Assembly: GCA_015231715.1 (NCBI GenBank)
Contig: JADGBB010000063.1
Span: 1 to 6,050 of the forward strand
Direction of reading: 5' to 3'
DNA: 6,050 nt
Source of the DNA: Candidatus Omnitrophota bacterium
GTDB lineage: Bacteria; Omnitrophota; Koll11; Tantalellales; Tantalellaceae
The notes below the pieces were generated by a model. The model saw only the letters and a list, made by a program, of their open reading frames with translations. It had not been told where the DNA came from and did no database searches. This document shows, one piece after another, positions 1 to 5,009 of the stretch (the stretch's first letter is position 1; every line of letters begins with the position of its first letter). Position numbers and translations under genes: made by a program.

Positions 1-182
1 TGTTTAATGATCTCAGGATTTTTTTGAGCATTTTCATAGGCTTTGCCGAGAAAGTTCAAACCTTTTTCATATTTATCGTCTTCAAAATATTTTGCAGCTT
101 TCCGGACATATTCATACGCGCTGACTTTTCTATTAGCCGAAAAAAATAAAAAGAATATGCCGCACAGCATAAAAAAGATCAA
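1..182 (-). CDS. N-terminal fragment of a membrane-anchored TPR protein (broken at its start, runs off left edge)
   Basis: Read on the minus strand, this frame gives a hydrophobic segment (including MLCGIFFLFFSA) directly followed by a charged helical stretch whose core, AAKYFEDDKYEKGLNFLGKA, has the alternating pattern of a tetratricopeptide repeat. It is therefore probably a signal anchor followed by TPRs facing the periplasm. The frame continues past position 1, so the C-terminus is missing. The start is uncertain: TTG at 182 and ATG at 170 both fall inside the hydrophobic segment, neither has a Shine-Dalgarno sequence, and neither leaves the usual positively charged N-terminus. The frame stays open back to a stop at 270-272 but has no ATG, GTG or TTG there. 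Upstream of about 185 the opposite strand codes for a recognisable peptidase, so the true 5' end seems to have been cut off. TPRs plus a membrane anchor are what one expects in front of an MA-like peptidase, so this could be the inverted N-terminus of the neighbouring gene. Confidence 0.65.
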   Translation of the reverse strand, partial: MIFFMLCGIFFLFFSANRKVSAYEYVRKAAKYFEDDKYEKGLNFLGKAYENAQKNPEIIK

Positions 183-257
183 AACTACGATATTGATCCC
201 GGAAAGCTTGATGCGATTCTGGGTGATGTTTATGAAAAAGTAGGCTACGACCTTAAT
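150..257 (+). pseudogene. In-frame upstream remnant of the peptidase gene, without a start codon
   Basis: The peptidase frame is open from a TAA at 147-149. From about 186 it reads YDIDPGKLDAILGDVYEKVG, then YDLNVYPSLDTT, then FYTEKDF. This is the characteristic lead-in to the catalytic domain of MA-like peptidases, a helix followed by a tyrosine/proline segment and a beta strand. It is therefore coding sequence, although it precedes the first possible start (GTG at 258). No ATG, GTG or TTG occurs in this frame between 150 and 257. The first dozen codons (150-185) do not look like the family and are the antisense of the membrane segment of the minus-strand TPR gene. The break probably lies between about 170 and 200; I cannot fix it to the base. 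Confidence 0.6.
170..200. other. Probable inversion or chimera junction between two head-to-head truncated genes
   Basis: Both strands appear protein-coding up to this short interval. To the left, the minus strand carries a transmembrane segment plus TPR. To the right, the plus strand carries the conserved lead-in of an MA-like peptidase. The two coding signals overlap here and there is no intergenic space, no promoter and no start codon for either gene. No long inverted repeat or transposase remnant is visible. The limits given are an estimate from where each protein stops looking like its family. Confidence 0.5.
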
Positions 258-809
258 GTGTATCCTTCGTTAGACACAACGATAATTTTCTATACCGAAA
301 AAGATTTTAGGGATGCATTCAATAAATCAGGCATAGTAAGAGCTTTTTATGACGGGAAGATAAGAATGTTAGTTTATGGCCAAGTGGATTCGGAAGAATT
401 CGTGTCAGTTATTGCTCATGAGTACACTCATGCGTTGGTATCGATACTTACTGATAATAAATGTCCTGTATGGCTCCATGAAGGTTTAGCTGTGAGGGAA
501 GAAAGTTTGTATTATCCAAGAAAACTTGATTTTTTAAGGAACTTTCTTGCCGCAGGAGGTGTTTTATCTATAGAGGTGTTAGATAAAGGATTTGATGAAA
601 ACGAAGACGCGAGGAAACTAGCTTTGGCATATGAAGCCGCATATTCAGCAGTAGATTTCATTTTGGATAAATGGGGATGGAACGGGATGCAAAGGTTGTT
701 GAAAAGAATAAAGAACGGTACACATTATATTAATGCTATCGATGAGGAATTTTATGTAACGGACGAGATGTTCGAAACAATGTGGGGTGATTATGTTAAA
801 GATAAATAA
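258..809 (+). CDS. MA-like zinc metallopeptidase (gluzincin type), catalytic C-terminal domain, 5' truncated
   Basis: This is a probable zinc-dependent peptidase of the peptidase-MA-like superfamily. Counting from the GTG at 258, the active site HEYTH (HExxH, residues 54-58) sits in VIAHEYTHALVS. It is followed 14 residues later by WLHEGLA (72-78), whose Glu75 is the expected third zinc ligand of a gluzincin. The helical C-terminus (AYEAAYSAVDFILDKWGW, then residues up to 183) matches the family pattern after the EGLA motif. Family members are usually extracytoplasmic, with a signal peptide or anchor and often N-terminal TPRs. Here no signal is present because the frame extends upstream without a start codon. 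GTG 258 is only the first available start, has no Shine-Dalgarno sequence, and cuts into the conserved domain. The 3' end overlaps the following lipoprotein gene by 17 bases, so the two are coupled. The substrate is unknown. The family assignment is firm; the 5' end is not. Confidence 0.82.
   Translation: MYPSLDTTIIFYTEKDFRDAFNKSGIVRAFYDGKIRMLVYGQVDSEEFVSVIAHEYTHALVSILTDNKCPVWLHEGLAVREESLYYPRKLDFLRNFLAAGGVLSIEVLDKGFDENEDARKLALAYEAAYSAVDFILDKWGWNGMQRLLKRIKNGTHYINAIDEEFYVTDEMFETMWGDYVKDK
784..791 (+). promoter_or_regulatory. Shine-Dalgarno sequence deciding the ATG 793 start
   Basis: GGGGTGAT matches most of the anti-Shine-Dalgarno complement (AGGAGGTGAT). When the GG core is aligned it lies 5 bases before ATG 793. 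The alternative start, GTG 787, falls inside this site and has no ribosome binding site of its own. The site lies within the last codons of the peptidase gene. Confidence 0.65.
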
Positions 810-2208
810 ATTTATTATGGTGATGGTTATGGCTTTTGCGTTTTCTTTTCCATTTACAGGATGCGGGTATTCAAGCGACGAAACTGTAAACAATGAATAT
901 TACGTAAACAAAGAAAAAGCCCAAGATGATATACATCTTTGTGCTCTTTTTGTTGCGGAGCGCATTAATGATTCATATTACAAACCATGGATGTTATCTG
1001 AAGTTGCATTAACTTTTCTGGCAATAAACCGCGAAGATATCGCTCGTGATGTTTTGGAAAGAGCTCACAATGCCGCGCTTGCGATGAATGATGCATCATA
1101 TAGAGCTGACGGATTAATAGAGGTGGCCAGAGTTTATGTAAAGCTGGGAGATATAAATAAGGCGATGGACATATTAAAAGATGTAACCATGATCACACCT
1201 TTAACGGATGTTTATAGGGAGATAATATTCAGCCAGAAAGATAAGATGGACAAAGAGATAAATGACAGGATTTTATTGGATTTGGAAGGGAAGATAAAAA
1301 ACCAGCAGATAGAATCCAAAGATAAAGGCTATGCAGGTGTAGTAGGATTATTCTTATTAATGGATGAGCCCGAAAAAGCTTACAAAACTGTTAGTTTAAT
1401 TAATGGTGAATATTTGAAAATAGGAGCTTTAATAGACATTATAGGGGACTACTCCCAGTCACAGGATGCTGATGCTATTGCCAAAAATAAAGATGTCGAC
1501 AAATTACGAAACGAATTATATGAAAAAATAAATTTAGTAAACGACGAATTTTATAAAATAAATTTGCTTAACGAGTATTTAAAGATATTGATGATCACCG
1601 GAAGAAATAGGGAAGCGGAAGTGCTGATAGCGCAAATAGAACTCTCAGCCGAAAAAGTTAAATCCAAAAATCTTAAAAGTGAAATTTTAAGCAATATAGC
1701 AAGCTCATATATTGCTATGGGTAAAAGAGAGAACGCTAAAAAACAGTTAAACGGAATTAAAAACATTGATGCAAAAGTTCAAGTGCTTCTTGAACTGGCA
1801 AAAACAGAAAATGAATTTGGATCCGCTGAATTAGCAATGGCTGAATGTGACGGCATCAGATCTAAAAATAAAAGATCGGGTCTTATGGCGCATATAGCAG
1901 AGCTATATGTGACAAAAGGACGGCTGGATAAGGCTTTATCCGTTGTACAAAATATGAATGATGATTATACTAAACCAAGAATGCTGGCATATATGGGAGA
2001 GCTTTATGCTAAAGAAAATAACACGACAAAAGCTAATGAGCTTTTTGATGAAGCGCTGGAGATAACCACAGAAATAACCGATAATTTTTATAGATCATGG
2101 GCCTTAGCGGAAATAGCCGTAAGATACACTAATGCCGGGATGAAACCTGATGCTATGGCAATGAAGATGATAAAAGAAATAGTAGAAACAACAGGTACAA
2201 GTAAATGA
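793..2208 (+). CDS. Probable lipoprotein built from about nine TPR-like helical repeats
   Basis: A 471-residue exported repeat protein. The N-terminus MLKINKFIMV plus a hydrophobic run ends in PFTGC, so Cys24 is a probable lipidation site; the lipobox is imperfect because position -3 is Phe. The rest is almost entirely helical. Repeats of about 33-40 residues can be aligned at roughly 59-93, 99-130, 175-205, 250-282, 291-322, 326-353, 357-388, 389-423 and 429-462. A common form is N/D-D-x-(Y/F)-x-K/R, L-x-E/x-A/I, Y, G, A and a closing L, for example NDDYTKPRMLAYMGELYAKE and ITDNFYRSWALAEIAVRY. This is TPR-like, a scaffold for protein contacts. No catalytic motif is visible. GTG 787 is an alternative start two codons upstream, but the Shine-Dalgarno placement favours ATG 793. 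It overlaps the peptidase gene by 17 bases and the next gene by 4 (ATGA). It may hold the peptidase or its substrates at the envelope; that is inference from position only. Confidence 0.85.
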   Translation: MLKINKFIMVMVMAFAFSFPFTGCGYSSDETVNNEYYVNKEKAQDDIHLCALFVAERINDSYYKPWMLSEVALTFLAINREDIARDVLERAHNAALAMNDASYRADGLIEVARVYVKLGDINKAMDILKDVTMITPLTDVYREIIFSQKDKMDKEINDRILLDLEGKIKNQQIESKDKGYAGVVGLFLLMDEPEKAYKTVSLINGEYLKIGALIDIIGDYSQSQDADAIAKNKDVDKLRNELYEKINLVNDEFYKINLLNEYLKILMITGRNREAEVLIAQIELSAEKVKSKNLKSEILSNIASSYIAMGKRENAKKQLNGIKNIDAKVQVLLELAKTENEFGSAELAMAECDGIRSKNKRSGLMAHIAELYVTKGRLDKALSVVQNMNDDYTKPRMLAYMGELYAKENNTTKANELFDEALEITTEITDNFYRSWALAEIAVRYTNAGMKPDAMAMKMIKEIVETTGTSK

Positions 2209-2960
2209 AAAAAGATAAATATTTTTTAATAGTTGTTTTAACTCTATTTTATTGCATTTTTGCCATCAATGGATCTTGTGAAGAGGAGAAGAACACTATT
2301 ATGAAAATTTCTTCAGAAGTTGTAGAAAAAATAGAACTGCCTAAAGGGTATCACGAGGGCATATATTTGGAAAACGATAAAATGCTGGTTAATAACGGTG
2401 AAGGAATAGATACGTGGGTTATTGATGTCGAGACAGGAAAACTGCTGGATAAAATTAAACCTATTGATACTTTTTCGGAAGGTATTTTTAAAAAAAATAA
2501 TTCGTATTACATAACTGATTGGGATTCAAAAAAATTATATGAGATAAAAATAGTAGATAACAAAATGGAGGAAATAAGAAGTGTTTCATTTAAGCCCGAA
2601 CGCCCTACGGGCTTAGTTATAGTCGGAGATCTTACATATGTGATGACTTGGGAAAGAGGGATGGGAACTAAATATTTTATAAATATCGTTGATGAAAATT
2701 TCAAGATCATAGAAAAAATAAGAATTAATGACATAAGCGAACCTTCGCAAATATGCTGGGACGGAGAACATTTTTTAATTTCCAGCTGGTACGGGCGAAA
2801 AGTTTATTTGGTAGATCCTAAAAATTATAGAACTTTGGCATATTTCAAATCTCCCGCAAAAGATACTACGGGTGTGTTTTTTGACGGCGCTTTTTATTGG
2901 GTCACGGGTACATATTCTGATCTTTACAAAATGCGCATAGAAAAGGATCTAAATGACTAA
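2205..2960 (+). CDS. Secreted beta-propeller protein (NHL / glutamine-cyclotransferase-like fold)
   Basis: A 251-residue exported protein whose start ATG overlaps the preceding stop as ATGA, implying translational reinitiation. Residues 1-24 form a signal peptide (MKKDK, then a hydrophobic stretch to about Ala20). Cys25 follows in INGSC, but Asn at -3 makes a lipobox doubtful, so it may be either soluble or lipidated. The mature part repeats a blade-like unit of about 40 residues at roughly 50-81, 91-120, 134-171, 180-212 and 221-245. Typical elements are G-I/V-x(4)-N/D-D/G, then strands ending W/Y plus a turn such as VDVETGK or VDPKNYR; see FSEGIFKKNNSYYITDWDS, PSQICWDGEHFLISSWYG and TTGVFFDGAFYWVTGTYSD. 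This pattern fits six-bladed propellers of the NHL, SMP-30 or glutaminyl-cyclotransferase type. I see no clear catalytic residues, so a binding role is as likely as an enzymatic one. The 3' end overlaps comEA by 8 bases. Confidence 0.82.
   Translation: MKKDKYFLIVVLTLFYCIFAINGSCEEEKNTIMKISSEVVEKIELPKGYHEGIYLENDKMLVNNGEGIDTWVIDVETGKLLDKIKPIDTFSEGIFKKNNSYYITDWDSKKLYEIKIVDNKMEEIRSVSFKPERPTGLVIVGDLTYVMTWERGMGTKYFINIVDENFKIIEKIRINDISEPSQICWDGEHFLISSWYGRKVYLVDPKNYRTLAYFKSPAKDTTGVFFDGAFYWVTGTYSDLYKMRIEKDLND
2942..2947 (+). promoter_or_regulatory. Shine-Dalgarno sequence of comEA
   Basis: AAAGGA lies five bases upstream of ATG 2953, inside the last codons of the propeller gene. It supports ATG 2953 as the start and allows comEA to be initiated independently of the stop at 2958-2960. 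The next gene, comEC, has no comparable site and relies on its ATGA overlap. Confidence 0.65.
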
Positions 2961-3297
2961 TGAACAAAATACGGTTATATTTTCGTTTTTAACTGTTTTT
3001 GTTTTTATGTCTTTATTTATTCATTTTAACAATTTTCCCGTCAGTGTTCACGAACAAAATGTTTTTAAAGTAAAAAGTCTGCTTGCCGACGCTGTAGAAA
3101 AAAGAAAAATTGATATCAATAGAGCCGATATAGAAGAATTAGTGAACATTCCGGGGATAGGTCCGGTTTTGGCTAAAAGCATTTTTGAATACAGAACAAA
3201 TAACGGATACTTTGCTGCATTTGATGACCTATTAAATGTAAAAGGCATAGGGCCTAAAAAACTCAAAAATATAATTCTTTATACTAAAATCCAATGA
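2953..3297 (+). CDS. comEA: ComEA family helix-hairpin-helix DNA-binding competence protein
   Basis: A membrane-anchored DNA receptor that binds double-stranded DNA without sequence preference and helps draw it into the periplasm during natural transformation. The 114 residues hold one N-terminal membrane segment (about 8-25, VIFSFLTVFVFMSLFIHF), a short linker, and a C-terminal tandem helix-hairpin-helix domain. The family signature IDINRAD is at 53-59. The first hairpin, NIPGIGPVLAKSI (65-77), is followed by the conserved tyrosine/arginine helix and GYFAAFDDLLNVKGIG, with the second hairpin VKGIGPKKLKNI at 96-107. The GIG hairpins contact the DNA backbone. The size is close to minimal: there is no extra N-terminal SLBB-type domain as found in Gram-positive ComEA. 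It overlaps the propeller gene by 8 bases and comEC by 4 (ATGA), the classic comEA-comEC order. Single-domain proteins of this type also occur in non-competent bacteria, but the adjacent comEC makes DNA uptake the natural reading. Confidence 0.93.
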   Translation: MTNEQNTVIFSFLTVFVFMSLFIHFNNFPVSVHEQNVFKVKSLLADAVEKRKIDINRADIEELVNIPGIGPVLAKSIFEYRTNNGYFAAFDDLLNVKGIGPKKLKNIILYTKIQ

Positions 3298-4856
3298 GAT
3301 CAAGACCATTAATTCTGCCTATTATCATGTTTCTTTTTGGGGTTTTCCTGCCGAAATACCTGCATGTAAATTTTGATATAAGTGTTTTCTTTTTGATTAT
3401 CGGTACATTGTTATCGGCATCGATCTTTATTAGAAAAAATCCAACTGTTATCTACGGAGTTCTGGTTGTTTGTTTTTTTTTATTAGGTTTTATTAGATCC
3501 AATTATGATCTTTTTGAAACATCTGACAAAAACACAAATTACCCGGATCAAAAAACAAAAATCACTATTTTGGGAAAAGTATGTTCATATCCCGAGTATA
3601 TAGAACATAGACAGATTTATCTTCTGAAAACCAGCGAGGTCGATGATGCTAAAGGCGAAAGAAAACTAAATATTTCTATTTTAGTGAAAGATTCTAAATT
3701 GAAATATCAGGCAGAACTAGGCGATACTGTCTTAATAAACGGAAAAATAATTTATCCTGAAAAAAATACTATTCCGGACGGGTTCGATTATTCCGAATAT
3801 CTTAAATTGGAAGGAATTACTGCTGTGTTATACTCGAATTCTTCTGATATCGCAAAAATTGTATACAGACAAGATAGTTTCACTAAAACTGTTTTTCATT
3901 TAAGAAGAAGTGCAGAAAAAGTATTTGATAAATATCTTCCGAATCAAATGGGGGCTATTATTAAATCTCTCTTGCTTGGTATAAGAAGTACGTTATCCGG
4001 CGATATTCGCGATATTTTTATTAAAACGGGGGTTATGCACATATTGGCGGTAAGCGGACTGCATGTATGGATAGTAGCCGGAATATTCTTATATTTAGCC
4101 TGTCTTATAAGGATACCAATGCAGCTAAGGTATGTTCTGGCTATTTTATTTATTTGGATATTTTGTGTTTTTGTAGGGGCAAGGCCGTCTGTTTTAAGAG
4201 CATCGATCATGGGGACAATAGTTATACTAAATATTTTGCTTGGCAGAAAAGGCGATCCTGTGTCTTCAATTTTCTTATCGGCATTTTTAATAGTATTTTT
4301 TTCTCCGCCTAGCTTGTTTAAACCGGGATTTATTCTTTCTTTTGCCGCAGTCACGTCCATAGTTTATTTGCTGCCGTATTTTAACGAAATGCTGAAAGTT
4401 CCAACAATAAAAAAACATGAAGGAATGTTTGGAAGAACAAAAAGAACTGTCTTAAGTTTGCTGGCGCTTTCTATTAGCGTGTGGGTGGGTGTAATGCCTT
4501 TAATAGCATACTTTTTCAAAATAATTACTCCTTCAGTAATTTTATCAAACTTTTTGGCTGTGCCGCTGTTGTTATTCCTTATTTTTGCTTCATTTTTTCT
4601 TTTAATCATAGCACAAATAAGTGTTTTAAGTGCCGGTTTAGTGATGAAAATTTTAGTAAATAGCATTAATATTATTGGTTTTTGGACAATTGACACTTTA
4701 AGAATAACATCAAATTTACCGTTTTCATCCATAAAAATACATCATTTCGGAACATTTGAGATCATTTTATACTATGCAATTTTATTTGCTTTGGTGTTCA
4801 GGAAAAACCTTCAGAATAATAGCTTAAGGCCTTATCAAGAAATTTATAACGACTAA
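3294..4856 (+). CDS. comEC: ComEC/Rec2 family DNA-uptake channel, short form without metallo-beta-lactamase domain
   Basis: An inner-membrane channel that carries single-stranded DNA into the cytoplasm during transformation. The 520 residues begin with membrane segments at about 7-20, 29-46 and 51-67. A soluble DUF4131-type, OB-fold-like region follows (about 88-190, including VLINGKIIYPEKNTIPDGFD and YSEYLKLEGI). The competence membrane domain runs from about 220 to 503. Its hallmark HILAVSGLHV is at 249-258, GARPSVLRASIMG at 295-307, KPGFILSFAAV at 343-353 and SNFLAVPL at 418-425. The protein ends at residue 520 just after the last helix. The C-terminal metallo-beta-lactamase domain present in ComEC proteins of about 700-800 residues is missing, and no HxHxDH motif occurs here. 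That domain is thought to degrade the non-transported strand. The shortening looks natural: the stop is followed by a normal intergenic region with no leftover coding. The ATGA overlap with comEA implies coupled translation. Confidence 0.95.
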   Translation: MRSRPLILPIIMFLFGVFLPKYLHVNFDISVFFLIIGTLLSASIFIRKNPTVIYGVLVVCFFLLGFIRSNYDLFETSDKNTNYPDQKTKITILGKVCSYPEYIEHRQIYLLKTSEVDDAKGERKLNISILVKDSKLKYQAELGDTVLINGKIIYPEKNTIPDGFDYSEYLKLEGITAVLYSNSSDIAKIVYRQDSFTKTVFHLRRSAEKVFDKYLPNQMGAIIKSLLLGIRSTLSGDIRDIFIKTGVMHILAVSGLHVWIVAGIFLYLACLIRIPMQLRYVLAILFIWIFCVFVGARPSVLRASIMGTIVILNILLGRKGDPVSSIFLSAFLIVFFSPPSLFKPGFILSFAAVTSIVYLLPYFNEMLKVPTIKKHEGMFGRTKRTVLSLLALSISVWVGVMPLIAYFFKIITPSVILSNFLAVPLLLFLIFASFFLLIIAQISVLSAGLVMKILVNSINIIGFWTIDTLRITSNLPFSSIKIHHFGTFEIILYYAILFALVFRKNLQNNSLRPYQEIYND

Positions 4857-4911
4857 ATTTCAGTAATTCCTAAAAAAATCTGTAAGAAAGAAAAAAGGTA
4901 GCAATTTTACA

Positions 4912-4939
4912 TTGTCTTTCTCTTAATACATGATACAAT
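4912..4939 (+). promoter_or_regulatory. Sigma70-type promoter with extended -10
   Basis: A -35 element TTGTCT (4912-4917, four of six matches to TTGACA) is separated by 16 bases from a -10 element TACAAT (4934-4939, five of six). TG two bases upstream of the -10 makes an extended -10 (TGATACAAT). Transcription would begin near 4946 and leave a leader of about 64 bases before ATG 5010. Its location between two genes and its orientation fit a promoter for the repeat-protein gene, showing that gene is transcribed separately from the com operon. It is predicted from sequence only. Confidence 0.6.
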
Positions 4940-4998
4940 AATATATGTTCAATTTAACTATTCAATTATCTAACAAAAAATTTTTAGATGATGAAACC

Positions 4999-5004
4999 AA
5001 GGAG
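4999..5004 (+). promoter_or_regulatory. Strong Shine-Dalgarno sequence of the repeat-protein gene
   Basis: AAGGAG lies five bases before ATG 5010. It is the best ribosome binding site in the window and fixes the start of the downstream gene, suggesting efficient translation. Confidence 0.8.
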
Positions 5005-5009
5005 ACGTT

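Larger units (their letters stand above)
4857..5009. other. Intergenic region between the com operon and the repeat-protein gene
   Basis: 153 AT-rich bases that hold the promoter and ribosome binding site of the downstream gene. A weak, AT-rich imperfect inverted repeat (TAAGAAAGA at 4883-4891 with TCTTTCTCTTA at 4915-4925) is present. It is not followed by a T tract and overlaps the -35 element, so I do not call a terminator for the com operon. Confidence 0.6.

Noticed and set aside
43..243. Plus-strand open frame of 66 codons
   Set aside because: Its product has no family character and it is the antisense of the TPR/membrane fragment on the left and out of frame with the peptidase coding on the right.
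645..893. Minus-strand open frame across the peptidase/lipoprotein junction
   Set aside because: It is antisense to two well-supported plus-strand genes and has no protein-family features.
3944..4360. Minus-strand open frame of 138 codons inside comEC
   Set aside because: It lies wholly antisense to the most conserved part of ComEC, including HILAVSGLHV, so it is a shadow of that gene.
4364..4732. Minus-strand open frame of 122 codons inside comEC
   Set aside because: It is antisense to the C-terminal membrane helices of ComEC and has no ribosome binding site or recognisable motif.
4883..4925. Rho-independent terminator after comEC
   Set aside because: The inverted repeat is AT-rich, bulged, has a long loop and no following run of T, and it overlaps the downstream promoter.
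4975..4985. A-tract/T-tract palindrome in the leader of the repeat-protein gene
   Set aside because: A run of A followed by T is expected by chance in such AT-rich DNA, and no further structure supports a riboswitch or attenuator.
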